The notes below the pieces were generated by a model. That model had not been told where the DNA came from. It did not search any database and was given only the letters and a program-made list of their open reading frames with translations. From GCA-2401155 sp045047085 (GTDB lineage Bacteria > Pseudomonadota > Alphaproteobacteria > Rhizobiales > Rhizobiaceae), in contig JASFYT010000075.1 of assembly GCA_045047085.1 (NCBI GenBank), forward strand, positions 1 through 64,000: a stretch of DNA of 64,000 bases, written 5' to 3'. Position 1 is the stretch's first letter. Each line of letters starts with the position of its first letter. The translations under genes and the position numbers were made by a program. Positions 16,745 to 26,335 of this stretch are shown here, piece by piece.

Positions 16745-17602
16745 ATGACAGCGCTGCAACCTTCAAATGTAAAAGCGGCAATGTGGATGGCCGGCTGGTT
16801 GGCTGCCATGCTAACCATGGCCGTTGCTGGTCGCGAAACTGCCAGAGTGCTTGATGTTTTTCAGGTAATGGAACTGCGTTCGTTGCTGGGGTTCCTCATG
16901 CTTTATCCGTTGGTTCATGCAGCCGGCGGTTTTTCCGCAATGAAATCAAACAACCCATGGCGCCATATCTGGCGAAATTCGGTGCATTATGCAGCGCAAT
17001 ATGCGTGGCTCCTTGCAATCACGTTGATTCCATTGGCTCAAGTTGTTTCGATCGAATTCACCATGCCAATCTGGACCGCATTATTGGCTGTGGTTTTCCT
17101 CCGCGAACGGATGAATTCATGGAAAATAATCGCCATCATACTCGGGTTAATTGGTGTGTTTATCATTGTTCGCCCAACAACTGGCAATATAAATACTGGT
17201 CAGCTAATTTCACTGGCGGCAGCTGTGGGTTTTGCTATTTCGGTAATTTTGATCAAAGCACTGACACGTGTTGATAGCGTTGTGCGCATCATTTTTTGGA
17301 TGCTGGTGATCCAATCGGCTATCGGGGCAATTCCGGCCTATATCGTCTGGCAACCCGTTCCTTCAAGCCTTTGGGGTTGGGTCATCGTCGTTTCGTTTTG
17401 TGGCACATTTTCCCATTACTGCATGGCGCGTGCCATGACCCATGCGGACGCGACCATCGTAGTGCCGATGGATTTTCTGCGCGTGCCCCTCACGGCAATG
17501 GTTGGATGGTTTGTCTATGCAGAAGTCATCGACATCTATACAGCCGCTGGTGCAGCATTAATCCTCACCGGCAATCTGCTAAACCTCAAAAAACCAAATT
17601 AA
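16745..17602 (+). CDS. EamA/DMT-family transporter
   Basis: A 285-residue inner-membrane protein with about ten helices arranged as two EamA repeats, the drug/metabolite transporter layout. The repeat-end signatures are visible: PLAQVVSIEFTMPIWTALLAVVFLRER in the first half and DATIVVPMDFLRVPLTAMVGWFVYAE in the second. Such proteins usually export small metabolites; the substrate cannot be read from the sequence. It lies 12 bp after the exported hydrolase gene, and its TAA shares bases with the stop of the convergent GFA gene (TTAA read both ways). Confidence 0.87.
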   Translation: MTALQPSNVKAAMWMAGWLAAMLTMAVAGRETARVLDVFQVMELRSLLGFLMLYPLVHAAGGFSAMKSNNPWRHIWRNSVHYAAQYAWLLAITLIPLAQVVSIEFTMPIWTALLAVVFLRERMNSWKIIAIILGLIGVFIIVRPTTGNINTGQLISLAAAVGFAISVILIKALTRVDSVVRIIFWMLVIQSAIGAIPAYIVWQPVPSSLWGWVIVVSFCGTFSHYCMARAMTHADATIVVPMDFLRVPLTAMVGWFVYAEVIDIYTAAGAALILTGNLLNLKKPN

Positions 17603-18003
17603 CCGGGCATTCCAATATGGGAATCCAGGGTTTCGTCAATCGGCGTAGAAGCAAGAGCACGTTCACTAAAAACATATCTTGCCGGAACAATCAGATCATT
17701 TTGATCAACCACACCAGCGCGAATACCCATTCCCGGTCTGCTGGAATTATTGGTAAACATCGGCGTACCACACTTGGCACAATTTATTTTCGTCAGCGTA
17801 TTGCCGCTATCGGCGGTATGTTCATAGGAGTGAGTCTCTCCTTTAATTTCAATCGCTTTTTCCTGAGCAAATACAAGTGTTCCATAAACCGCGCCCGTGG
17901 CTTTTCGGCAGTCATCGCAATGGCAATTGGCAACGCCCATTATTTCTATATCGCCTGAAAATGTGACCTGCCCGCATAGGCATGATCCGCTTATATGTGT
18001 CAT
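17599..18003 (-). CDS. GFA/CENP-V-type zinc protein
   Basis: A 134-residue single-domain protein of the glutathione-dependent formaldehyde-activating (GFA) family. The zinc ligands are complete: C8-x-C10 (SCLCG), C27-x-C29-x2-C32 (CHCDDCRK) and C75-x2-C78 (CAKCG). Most members of this family have no proven enzyme activity, and the name says little about the reaction. AGGAAA precedes the ATG. Tail-to-tail with the DMT transporter, sharing four bases of stop codons. Confidence 0.88.
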   Translation of the reverse strand: MTHISGSCLCGQVTFSGDIEIMGVANCHCDDCRKATGAVYGTLVFAQEKAIEIKGETHSYEHTADSGNTLTKINCAKCGTPMFTNNSSRPGMGIRAGVVDQNDLIVPARYVFSERALASTPIDETLDSHIGMPG

Positions 18004-18183
18004 AAGTATTTCCTTTCCTATCCCCTACACACAAACAATACCGCAGGACCGGTAGCCTGTGCAATGGCTACAATATCTGCTACCGCATACATAGTAATTA
18101 ATTAGTGATATTTTCCCTTAACTGGTTTAGTATTTCTCAATTGATTTTGTAAGTTTTGCCTGTCGATAAAGGGAGTTTTGGCA

Positions 18184-19113
18184 ATGGATGATCTGGTGAT
18201 GGTGGGCCCGATGTTGGCAAGTGTTGGCGAGGCGCTGGAGAAGAGTTTTACTATCCATAAATATTGGGAAGCCGATGACAAAGATGCGTTTTTAGCCAGC
18301 CAGAAAGATACTCGTTTCATCGCGACCGGTAGTGGTTGTTCCGGTGATCTCATGAAAGCACTGCCTGCTCTTGAACTGGTTTCAAGCTTCGGTGTTGGCT
18401 ATGATTCGGTGGACATTGAAACCGCGAAGGATCGCGGTATCAAAGTTACCAACACACCGGATGTTTTAACCGATGCGGTTTCCGAATTGACCCTCGGCCT
18501 GATGCTTTCTCTTTGTCGTCGTATTGTTGCTTCCGATAAATATGTTCGTGACGGAACATGGCTCGCCGATGGTGCCTATCCGCTGACCGGCGAATTGACC
18601 GGAGCCACCGTTGGCATATTAGGCCTTGGCCGCATCGGCAAGGAAATCGCCCAACGTTGTCAGGCTTTCAAAATGCGGGTGGTTTATCATGGCCGCACCG
18701 AGCAGAGCTTCTCACCTTATCCCTATTACGCTAATTTAGAAGAAATGGCGAAAGACGTGGATTGGCTGGTGGCTGTTGTTCCAGGCGGTGCCGGAACTGC
18801 CGGTCTGGTAGATCGTAACGTTATGAAGGCACTTGGACCAAAAGGCTCTCTGGTAAACCTTGGCCGCGGTTCGTTAATCGACGAACCAGCCATGATTGAG
18901 ATGCTAAAATCCGGTGAACTGGGCGCAGCTGCTCTCGACGTTTTTGCTGAAGAACCAAAAATGTCGGAAGAATTATGGCAAATGGAGAACGTTGTTCTTT
19001 CTCCCCATTCTGGTAGTGCCACCCATAAAACCCGCTGGGGTATGGGCGATCTGGTTGTGCGTAACCTGCTTGCCCATCAGGCAGGTGACCCTCTGATCAC
19101 TCCCGTGGTGTAA
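18184..19113 (+). CDS. D-2-hydroxyacid dehydrogenase (glyoxylate/hydroxypyruvate reductase type)
   Basis: An NAD(P)-dependent reductase of 2-keto acids, 309 residues from ATG 18184. I preferred this ATG over TTG 18178 because GGGAG ends at 18175, giving usable spacing only to the ATG. The nucleotide-binding loop GLGRIG lies at 147-152 and the catalytic trio is intact: Arg228 in NLGRGSLIDE, Glu257 in FAEEP and His275 in SPHSGSAT. Closest in type to hydroxypyruvate or glyoxylate reductases. A LysE exporter gene follows after six bases, so the pair probably forms an operon. Confidence 0.88.
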   Translation: MDDLVMVGPMLASVGEALEKSFTIHKYWEADDKDAFLASQKDTRFIATGSGCSGDLMKALPALELVSSFGVGYDSVDIETAKDRGIKVTNTPDVLTDAVSELTLGLMLSLCRRIVASDKYVRDGTWLADGAYPLTGELTGATVGILGLGRIGKEIAQRCQAFKMRVVYHGRTEQSFSPYPYYANLEEMAKDVDWLVAVVPGGAGTAGLVDRNVMKALGPKGSLVNLGRGSLIDEPAMIEMLKSGELGAAALDVFAEEPKMSEELWQMENVVLSPHSGSATHKTRWGMGDLVVRNLLAHQAGDPLITPVV

Positions 19114-19119
19114 AACAGC

Positions 19120-19716
19120 ATGTGGACTTTTGCGGCAGCAGTATTCCTGTTGATTATTACGCCGGGGCCGGGGGTTCTATCAACCGCTGGCGTCGGGGCC
19201 GCTTTTGGTAAAGAGGCCGGGTTTCGATATTTAGTTGGCCTCTTTATTGGCACCAATCTGGTAGCCCTTGCGGTTGTATCCGGGTTGGCTGCAATCGTTT
19301 TTTCCGTACCATTTATCCGCAACATTCTGCTGGTGCTATCTGTGTTGTATTTGATATATCTGGCCTTCAGGATTGCTTCTGCCGGTGCAAAAATTGCCTT
19401 CATTGAAGCCAAAAGCAAACCCGGCATTCTCAACGGTATTGCCCTACAGGCCATCAATCCGAAAGCCTACGCGGTGAACACCGCCTTGTTCACAGGGTTT
19501 GCCTTTATGCCCGATGCATTTTTGAGCGAGACGTTGATAAAATTTGCAATCATGGCCTTAATCTGGATACCCATCCATCTGACATGGTTGGCGGCGGGAA
19601 TTTTTATTGAGCAACTTAATCTTGATCCAAAAATTCAGTTTCGGATAAATCTGGCGATGGCTTCGGCCATGATGGTTGTGGTAGCTCTTGCAGTGTTCTC
19701 ACTTATCGGCAGTTAA
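19120..19716 (+). CDS. LysE/RhtB-family exporter
   Basis: A 198-residue inner-membrane protein with six predicted helices. The N-terminal motif TPGPGVLSTAGVGAAFGKEAGF (about 14-35) is the LysE/RhtB signature, and QAINPKAYAVN (about 112-122) is the second conserved segment. The family exports amino acids and related small molecules. It starts six bases after the hydroxyacid dehydrogenase stop without a strong ribosome site, suggesting coupling. Its 3' end overlaps the convergent EamA gene by 18 bp. Confidence 0.88.
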   Translation: MWTFAAAVFLLIITPGPGVLSTAGVGAAFGKEAGFRYLVGLFIGTNLVALAVVSGLAAIVFSVPFIRNILLVLSVLYLIYLAFRIASAGAKIAFIEAKSKPGILNGIALQAINPKAYAVNTALFTGFAFMPDAFLSETLIKFAIMALIWIPIHLTWLAAGIFIEQLNLDPKIQFRINLAMASAMMVVVALAVFSLIGS

Positions 19717-20604
19717 TATATTCCGCTCGCGCTGCCAGATATAGAACCCGCTACCAACGATGATAGCGGTCCCGGCAATTGTCCATGAATTGGGTATTGC
19801 CCCGAAAACCAGCCAGCTTAGTACCGTTGCATAAATGATTTGTACGTAGACCAGTGGAGCAAGCGTTGAGGCTTGCGCAAACCGATGGGCGATAGTCAGC
19901 AGAGTGTGACCGACTGCGCCGAATATCCCGATCAGAAATAACAATACCCATAGCAAAGGGTCGGACGGTGTGGTCCAGACAAAAAATGCAACCGGCGTAA
20001 CGAATAACAAGGAAAGGCCGCTGCCATAGATTTGCGAAACGGCGTTGCTATCGCCATTGCCTGCGATTTTTCGAGTCAGCACAAAATAAAATGATGCACA
20101 CAATAATGCCGCCAATGAAAGCAGCATGGCCCAGTGAAAGTCAGCAGACCAAACCTGTGTAATCACCAACACTCCAAGGAAACCGACAAATACCGCGGTC
20201 AGTCTTCTGGCTCCAACGGTCTCATTGAGAATTTTAATGCTCAACAGACAGACTACCAAAGGCGTAGTGAAGAAAATCGCTGTGGTCACAGTGAGGGGTA
20301 AATAAGCAAGAGCGGCAAAATTAAAAATCGTAGAACCCAACAGACCCAGCCCACGCAATAGCTGCACTTTGGGTGTGTGGGATTTAAAAATTTGCACGCC
20401 TTCGCGTGGCAAATAAAACAACACAATAATTGCAAAATGGGCAAGAAACCGCGTAAAAACAATTTGCAATGTGGGCAGACCTTGAGCAGCCATATATTTG
20501 GCCATGGTATCCATGGTCGCAAACATCAAGAATGCGCCAAACATCAAGAAAACGGCCAAAACAAGTTTGTTATTCCCACCTGTTTCTACCGGAGGACCCT
20601 TCAT
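19699..20604 (-). CDS. EamA/DMT-family transporter, last gene of the acid-sugar operon
   Basis: A 301-residue membrane protein with ten predicted helices and two EamA repeats (PLTVTTAIFFTTPLVVCLLSIKILNE and STLAPLVYVQIIYATVLSWLVFG). Its ATG overlaps the stop of the DenD-like gene (TAATG), placing it in the operon that starts with dctP at 28269. In that setting it may export a pathway by-product or balance an intermediate; this is inference. It is not closely similar in sequence to the DMT protein at 16745. Confidence 0.87.
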   Translation of the reverse strand: MKGPPVETGGNNKLVLAVFLMFGAFLMFATMDTMAKYMAAQGLPTLQIVFTRFLAHFAIIVLFYLPREGVQIFKSHTPKVQLLRGLGLLGSTIFNFAALAYLPLTVTTAIFFTTPLVVCLLSIKILNETVGARRLTAVFVGFLGVLVITQVWSADFHWAMLLSLAALLCASFYFVLTRKIAGNGDSNAVSQIYGSGLSLLFVTPVAFFVWTTPSDPLLWVLLFLIGIFGAVGHTLLTIAHRFAQASTLAPLVYVQIIYATVLSWLVFGAIPNSWTIAGTAIIVGSGFYIWQRERNILTADK

Positions 20605-21563
20605 TAAGCGATGTCGTCCTCAAGGAAATATCGAACACTATCTGCAAAGGACACATCCGCAACAAAACCAAGAGCCAGCGCTTTTTCAGGTTTGAAATTT
20701 GCTCGCCAACCAAGGACGATTTTTTCTATCACCGGGTCTGTATCCCACGTAATTCTTGCTTCCGCTTCTGGTCCTGCAACGTTGCTCATCGCGGAAATCA
20801 TTTCGCCGATTGTATCGGTACGGCCAGGCAGATTCATATTGCGGTTAAATCCCAGAGCCGCAGCTGGAATGCTGGCCGCATGAATGAGATTGGTGATGAT
20901 AGTGCGCGGAGCCGTATGCCATACGGGATATTCCTTTCCCACCGGGCAGTTTGAAGAATTTCCCTGCAGCGTATCGCGAAAAATGGACGACATGAAAGAA
21001 GATGCCGCAGCATTTGCTTTTCCCGGACGAATGGACACCGTCGGTAGACGCAGGCCCCGGCCATCAATGTAGCCTTTGCGCGAATAATCCTGCAACAGCA
21101 ATTCGCCAATCGCTTTTTGAGTGCCGTAAGAAGTTTGAGGATTCAGTTCGATACCGTCCAATACGGGGTCTGGCGCATCGCCGCCATGTACAGCACAAGA
21201 GGATGCATAAACTACCAACGGATTTGTACCCAAATCCGCAGCCGCTTTCAAAATATTCATCGTGCCGCCAAGGTTGACGCGCATGCCCAGATCAAAGTCT
21301 GCCTCCGCTGCACCCGACACCACAGCTGCCATATGATAAATCACATCGAGACCACCATTAAACAATGCGCTTACGGCCTTTGCATCACTGATATCTGCCG
21401 CCACATATTTGATTTTGGTTGAAGACTCGATTGGGCTGGGTTCAACAATATCTGCAAGAATAATTTCGGAAATTTTAGTGCCGTTTAATGCACCATCTTT
21501 AGCCAGCCTGCGAGCCAGTTTATGTCCGATAAATCCACCACCGCCAGTAATTAGAATACGCAT
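20604..21563 (-). CDS. DenD-like NAD-dependent sugar-acid dehydrogenase (extended SDR)
   Basis: A 319-residue extended short-chain dehydrogenase. ATG 21563 is chosen: it overlaps the upstream stop as TAATG, and GGGGG stands 8-12 nt before it; a second ATG at 21575 would have no ribosome spacing. The sequence shows the GGGGFIG loop (7-13), YHMAAVVSGAAEADFDLGMR (76-95), Ser121/122, and catalytic Tyr146-x3-Lys150 in TSYGTQK. The stretch SIRPGKANAAASSF is also typical. This pattern matches D-erythronate dehydrogenase (DenD) and close relatives that oxidise four-carbon acid sugars. No OtnK/OtnC partners are nearby, so the substrate here may differ. Confidence 0.8.
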   Translation of the reverse strand: MRILITGGGGFIGHKLARRLAKDGALNGTKISEIILADIVEPSPIESSTKIKYVAADISDAKAVSALFNGGLDVIYHMAAVVSGAAEADFDLGMRVNLGGTMNILKAAADLGTNPLVVYASSCAVHGGDAPDPVLDGIELNPQTSYGTQKAIGELLLQDYSRKGYIDGRGLRLPTVSIRPGKANAAASSFMSSIFRDTLQGNSSNCPVGKEYPVWHTAPRTIITNLIHAASIPAAALGFNRNMNLPGRTDTIGEMISAMSNVAGPEAEARITWDTDPVIEKIVLGWRANFKPEKALALGFVADVSFADSVRYFLEDDIA

Positions 21564-22285
21564 TATATTGACCATCCCCCATCAATCACATGAGCATGCC
21601 CGGTTGTGAAAGAGCTTTCATCACCAGCAAGATACACGACAAGATTTGCAATTTCATTTGCTGTTGCGATGCGCCCCATCGGCTGCCTTGCAACAAAATC
21701 CGCCATCGCTTTATCAAAATCCCCCGTTGCATGAAGACGTTCATGCAAAGAAGGGCTTTCAACTGTTCCCGGGCAAATACAATTGCAGCGGATATTCTCC
21801 GTCACATAGTCTTTCGCAACGGATTTGGTCAGGCCGATAACAGCCGCCTTGGTTGTACCATAGACCATCCGGTTAGGTGCGCCGAGGACCGAAGAACATA
21901 CAGATGACATGTTCACTATCACACCGCCCCCCCGCTCTATCATGCCGGGAAGGGCTGCGCGAATGGTATGAAACATCGCTTTGACATTTAGATTGAAAGC
22001 AAAATCCATTTCTTCTTCACTCGCATCAAGAATGGTGCCGCTATGCACAAAGCCAGCGCAGTTAAAAAGAATATCCGGTGCAAAATCAGCAATTGCTGAT
22101 TTGCTTGCGGCCGGGTCCGTTGCGTCCATGACCAACGTTTCGCAACCTTTAAGGGTAGCAAGCGCTTCGCCATTAATATCGGTCGCCAGAACTTGCGCGC
22201 CTTCTCGAATGAAAGCCTCAACACTGGCTTTGCCAATACCTTGACCAGCCGCTGTAATAAACGCTTTTTTTCCTTCTAGTCTCAT
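21563..22285 (-). CDS. BDH2/DHRS6-like short-chain dehydrogenase
   Basis: A classical SDR of 240 residues: nucleotide loop TAAGQGIG (11-18), NCAGFVHSGTILD (75-87), Ser127/128 in NMSSVCSS and catalytic Tyr142-x3-Lys146. The segments RCNCICPGTVESPSL and HVIDGGWSI closely follow the human BDH2 (DHRS6) group, whose bacterial members include 2-keto-3-deoxy-L-fuconate dehydrogenases that oxidise C4 of 2-keto-3-deoxy sugar acids. That activity would fit after a dehydratase in this operon. Overlaps the preceding gene by ATGA and the next by TAATG. Family firm, substrate inferred. Confidence 0.85.
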   Translation of the reverse strand: MRLEGKKAFITAAGQGIGKASVEAFIREGAQVLATDINGEALATLKGCETLVMDATDPAASKSAIADFAPDILFNCAGFVHSGTILDASEEEMDFAFNLNVKAMFHTIRAALPGMIERGGGVIVNMSSVCSSVLGAPNRMVYGTTKAAVIGLTKSVAKDYVTENIRCNCICPGTVESPSLHERLHATGDFDKAMADFVARQPMGRIATANEIANLVVYLAGDESSFTTGHAHVIDGGWSI

Positions 22286-23175
22286 TTTTTTCCACCAAAT
22301 AATTTTTCGAAATAACTCACCATTTCAGGTACCATTTTGTCGGCCCAGCCGGTTGCTTTGGCAAGGCCCAATGTATTTTTTGTGCCAATAGACATTTGGC
22401 TTGGAACACCAAAATCATCAGCCATAGATGAATAATAACCCACATCTTTGCGTGCATTAGCAACGGTAAAGGCGAGTGCGTTCGGATCACCGTCAACAGC
22501 ATATGTTTTGATGAAATCCATCATACCGGATTTTAGCGGACCAGCCGACATCACCTGATGCAGTGTCTCACGTGGAAGACCCGCAAGATCGGCCATGGCG
22601 AATGCTTCAGACATGGCACAAGCCGTGGTCATGGCATAAAAATTATTGATCAGTTTCAGCGTGTGGCCAGCACCAAGCGGGCCCACATGAAAGATATTCT
22701 CGCCGATATCTTCAAGCACCGGCAGGATTTCGTCGAAGTCGGCTTTTTCGCCAGCGGTCATGATATTGAGAAGACCATCCACAGCGTGTGAAGGTGTGCG
22801 ACCCAATGGACCATCCATATAGCGAGTGCCCTTGGTTGCCAAATCGGCACCAATTTTTTTGGTGGAGCCGGGAAGTGATGTGCCCGTATCGATGATCAAT
22901 TGGCCTGATTTTGCCCCGGCCAAAACGCCGTTCTCACCATACACCCGCGATTCAACGGATTCGGACGTACCCATGCAAAACATTACGATGTCACTGGCAG
23001 CGGTAAGTTCACGAGAAGTTTTAAATTCTGTAGCACCTGCGGCAACGGCAATATCAACATTGGTGCGACTGCGATTGGCAATGACATTCATTGGGTAGCC
23101 CTGCTTGATCATCCGGTTGACGATTGCCGAACCCATAAGGCCGAGGCCGATAAATCCGATGGAGGGTTTGCTCAT
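22282..23175 (-). CDS. 3-hydroxyisobutyrate-dehydrogenase-like beta-hydroxyacid dehydrogenase
   Basis: A 297-residue NAD(P)-binding protein of the 6-phosphogluconate/3-hydroxyisobutyrate dehydrogenase family. The N-terminal GFIGLGLMG (7-15) binds the cofactor. DGPLGRTPSHAVDGLL (121-136) is the substrate loop, and Lys174 in HTLKLINNF is the catalytic lysine. This family includes L-threonate and tartronate-semialdehyde enzymes as well as HIBADH, so a sugar-acid role fits the operon. GGGAGA stands about 10 nt before the ATG, and 46 bp separate it from the UxaA-type gene upstream. Confidence 0.86.
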   Translation of the reverse strand: MSKPSIGFIGLGLMGSAIVNRMIKQGYPMNVIANRSRTNVDIAVAAGATEFKTSRELTAASDIVMFCMGTSESVESRVYGENGVLAGAKSGQLIIDTGTSLPGSTKKIGADLATKGTRYMDGPLGRTPSHAVDGLLNIMTAGEKADFDEILPVLEDIGENIFHVGPLGAGHTLKLINNFYAMTTACAMSEAFAMADLAGLPRETLHQVMSAGPLKSGMMDFIKTYAVDGDPNALAFTVANARKDVGYYSSMADDFGVPSQMSIGTKNTLGLAKATGWADKMVPEMVSYFEKLFGGKK

Positions 23176-23221
23176 AATTTTATATCTCCCTTTCGTATAT
23201 AAATTTAACAGACTATGTCTG

Positions 23222-24736
23222 CTACATTACGGCTCCAATTTGCCATGGCACGAATTCATAGTCGCCAAGGCCCTGCGCTTCCGATTTGCTTTCTTCACCG
23301 GAAGCAACACTTAGAATTTTATTGTATATTTCGCGGCCCACAGTCTCGATGGTTTGGCCATCAGTTAGGATGGTGCCTGCGTTAATGTCCATGTCCTCGG
23401 TCATACGTTCATACATAACAGTATTGGTGGCAATCTTGATGGAAGGGGATGGTTTCGCACCAAACGCCGATCCGCGCCCGGTGGTAAAGGTCACGATATT
23501 ACATCCGCTGGCAATCTGCCCGGTGACCGATGCCGGGTCATATCCTGGACTATCCATAAACGTGAAACCGGACGCTGTAACCGGTTCGGCATATTTATAA
23601 ACACCGTTTAACGGGCTGGTGCCACCTTTGGCCGTGGCACCCAGGGATTTTTCAAGAATGGAAGTCAGGCCACCCTTTTTGTTTCCAGGCGATGGATTGT
23701 TATCCATCGAACCATTATTGCGCAGAGTATAGTCTTCCCACCATCTGACCAGACCAATCAATTTGTCGCCGATCTCTTTTGAAACGGCGCGGCGGGTAAG
23801 CAAATGTTCAGCGCCATAAATCTCCGGTGTCTCAGCAAGAACACCCGTGCCGCCTTGGGCCGCGAGTAAATCGCAGGCAAAGCCAAGTGCTGGATTTGCC
23901 GTAATGCCGGACCATGCATCCGAACCGCCGCACTGCAGTGCAACCATCAAGTCAGAGGCAGGACAGGGTTCGCGGACATACTCATTTGCGATGGGCAGCA
24001 TGGCGGAAATTTTTTCAACGCCAGCTTCAACAGTACGTCGCAGACCTGCCACATCCTGAATATTCATTGCCTGAAACATCGGCCCTTGTTTAATTCCAAA
24101 AGCATCAAGCAGCCAGTCAATCTGATTGATTTCGCAACCAAGCCCGACCATCAAAACACCAGCAACATTTGAGTGGCGGGCATAGCCCCACATTACTCGT
24201 TGCAAGGCCTCAAAACCTTCTCCGTCACCAGCCATGCCGCAGCCGGTTCCGTGGGCAAAAGCAACAACACCATCCACATTAGGGTAGGCAGCCATAACTT
24301 CTGGAGTAAAATGGTTGGCAATCATATGGGCAGCGGATGCCGAACAGTTCACCGAGGTTAGAACGGCAATATAATTGCGCGTACCGGATCTGCCATTCTC
24401 ACGGCGAAAACCCATAAATGTATCAATATCGCTGGCAGGCGTTACCGGGCGAAGGTCCGTTGAAAATTCATACTCCTGTACCACATTACGGAACTCAAGA
24501 TTATGGGTGTGAACATGGGAACCCGCCGCGATATTTTCTGCGGCATAACCAATCAACTGGGCATATTTAAAAACCGGGTCGTCCTTGGCAATTGCGGAAA
24601 CTGCAATTTTGTGGCCACGGGGAATACGGTCGGTAGCGCGAACACCTTCAACCACCGTTCCTTCTTCCAGAATCTGGATTGCCGTGACGATATTATCGCG
24701 GTCGTCAAGACGAACAGATTTATCAAATTCTTCCAT
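23222..24736 (-). CDS. UxaA-family sugar-acid dehydratase with N-terminal SAF domain
   Basis: A 504-residue enzyme of the altronate/galactarate dehydratase family. The first 90 residues form a SAF domain (ATDRIPRGHKIAVSAI... GSHVHTHN). The catalytic part follows with NGRSGTRNYIAVLTSVNCS (about 115-133), AHGTGCGMAG (about 160-169), LQCGGSDAWSGITANPALG and FTTGRGSAFGAKPSPSIK. Relatives are iron-dependent and remove water from hexonates or hexarates; some members of the wider group act on sulfolactate. Both domains are in one chain. The ATG overlaps the dctM stop (TAATG), so dehydration is directly coupled to uptake. Exact substrate unknown. Confidence 0.87.
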   Translation of the reverse strand: MEEFDKSVRLDDRDNIVTAIQILEEGTVVEGVRATDRIPRGHKIAVSAIAKDDPVFKYAQLIGYAAENIAAGSHVHTHNLEFRNVVQEYEFSTDLRPVTPASDIDTFMGFRRENGRSGTRNYIAVLTSVNCSASAAHMIANHFTPEVMAAYPNVDGVVAFAHGTGCGMAGDGEGFEALQRVMWGYARHSNVAGVLMVGLGCEINQIDWLLDAFGIKQGPMFQAMNIQDVAGLRRTVEAGVEKISAMLPIANEYVREPCPASDLMVALQCGGSDAWSGITANPALGFACDLLAAQGGTGVLAETPEIYGAEHLLTRRAVSKEIGDKLIGLVRWWEDYTLRNNGSMDNNPSPGNKKGGLTSILEKSLGATAKGGTSPLNGVYKYAEPVTASGFTFMDSPGYDPASVTGQIASGCNIVTFTTGRGSAFGAKPSPSIKIATNTVMYERMTEDMDINAGTILTDGQTIETVGREIYNKILSVASGEESKSEAQGLGDYEFVPWQIGAVM

Positions 24737-26331
24737 TATAAAAACACCGATACAAGGTTGGGCCAGAGCAGCAATAGTGTAAGTGCCATGAGTTGTAGTC
24801 CTATAAAGGGCAGGAAGCCTTTGAAAATGTCAACCAGAGTAATATGCGCCGGTGCCACAGATTTCAGATAAAAGGCGGCCGGTCCAAAAGGTGGAGACAG
24901 GAAGGAAACCTGCATGTTCATACAGAATAAAACACCAAACCAGATCGCCACATACTTCGAATCAACGTGACCGATAAAGCCGAGCTCTTCAACTGGCAGG
25001 CGCTGTACGATTGGTAGAAATACCGGCATGATCAATAGTACGATACCAACCCAATCCATGAACATGCCCATGATGAGGAAAATAACCATCATCACCAAAA
25101 TAATACCCATGGTTGGAAGTTCGGCTCCAACAATCAGATTGGCAATATAGGTTGGGCCGCCAACAAGGGTGTAGGCTGCAGCAAGGGTTGCCGCACCAAT
25201 GGTGACCCAGATGATGGTGCCTGTAGATTTAAGTGTCCGCATCAGCGAATCCCAAACGATACTGAAAGTCATTTCACCGCGCGCGAGAGTAATTAGGAAG
25301 ACTGCAACCACGCCCATGCCAGCGGCTTCGGTAATGCCGGTAATGCCGCCATAGATCGAGCCAAGTACGACGCCGATAACGATAATTGGGGCCAAAAGGC
25401 CTTTGCCCATTTCCCATGCCGTAGCTGTGCGTTCGCGCCCAAAGGCAAACATCAATGCCCCCGCGGGAACCACAATCCAAGCGATGATATAGGGAATATG
25501 AGCAACCATACCAAGTGCCTTTGGATCGACGCCTTCAATAATGTCATTTCCGCCGGTTGCAGTTAAGAACAAGGCCCGTATCAGCAGAACGGAAGCGCTG
25601 CCAATAGATAGAATGCTTAAGAATGCCAAAAACAGAACACGCTTTTCATTGCCGCTTGGTTCATTTGGGTCCGGCTCCGGCAAGGGAGCATCTTCAGGAT
25701 GCATTCGTGTGCGCACGATGATGTAAATGATGAAGAATGACGCCAGAATAAAACCCGGCAGGAAGGCGGCGGTAAACAGCGCCTTGATTGAAGTCTCTGT
25801 AATCAGGCCATAAAAAATCAAAACGATAGAAGGCGGTATCATGGTTCCAAGAGAACCCGATGCGCAAATCGTACCAATGGCCAGGTTTTGATTATAGCCA
25901 AGACGTAGCATTTGCGGCAAGGCAATCAGGCCAAGCAGAACCACTTCACCGCCAATGATTCCGGACATCGCCGCCATGATAACTGCCATGATCGACGTAA
26001 CAATCGCGATGCCACCTCGCGTACGTGACAGCCAGACATTCAGCGATTCATACATGGCTTTTGCAATGCCTGATCGTTCAAGCAGTGCTGCCATAAAGAT
26101 AAATAACGGCACCGATATCAGGACGTAATTGGTCATTTGCCGATAGATGGCTTGTGCCAAAACGCCGAGCGGTCCCCGGCCAAATTGCCCATAAAGAAGG
26201 TCTGGGCCAAATTTCATCACCAATACGGCAACAGCAAGAGTGGCAGAGGCAAAACCCAAAGGCATGCCAATGGCAAGCAGGAAAAACATTCCCAATAATA
26301 GAAGTAACGATAGTGTTCCGATATCGACCAT
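24736..26331 (-). CDS. dctM: TRAP transporter large permease (DctM)
   Basis: A 531-residue membrane subunit of a tripartite ATP-independent periplasmic transporter, sodium-driven. The start is ATG 26331 (MVDIGTLSLLLLLG), four bases after the dctQ stop; an in-frame extension to 26430 merely overlaps dctQ. It contains twelve or more hydrophobic helices, with family segments such as MPLGFASATLAVAVL, LIALPQMLRLGYNQNLAIGTICASGSLGTMIPPS and MGMFMDWVGIVLLIMPVFLPI. It is longer than the usual 430 residues because of an extra hydrophilic loop and helix pair at about residues 225-320. Coupled by TAATG to the UxaA gene downstream. Confidence 0.93.
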   Translation of the reverse strand: MVDIGTLSLLLLLGMFFLLAIGMPLGFASATLAVAVLVMKFGPDLLYGQFGRGPLGVLAQAIYRQMTNYVLISVPLFIFMAALLERSGIAKAMYESLNVWLSRTRGGIAIVTSIMAVIMAAMSGIIGGEVVLLGLIALPQMLRLGYNQNLAIGTICASGSLGTMIPPSIVLIFYGLITETSIKALFTAAFLPGFILASFFIIYIIVRTRMHPEDAPLPEPDPNEPSGNEKRVLFLAFLSILSIGSASVLLIRALFLTATGGNDIIEGVDPKALGMVAHIPYIIAWIVVPAGALMFAFGRERTATAWEMGKGLLAPIIVIGVVLGSIYGGITGITEAAGMGVVAVFLITLARGEMTFSIVWDSLMRTLKSTGTIIWVTIGAATLAAAYTLVGGPTYIANLIVGAELPTMGIILVMMVIFLIMGMFMDWVGIVLLIMPVFLPIVQRLPVEELGFIGHVDSKYVAIWFGVLFCMNMQVSFLSPPFGPAAFYLKSVAPAHITLVDIFKGFLPFIGLQLMALTLLLLWPNLVSVFL

Positions 26332-26335
26332 GAGA

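Noticed and set aside
17296..17958. 220-codon open frame crossing the DMT and GFA genes
   Set aside because: It runs in another frame through two clearly coding genes and has no protein-like pattern or ribosome site.
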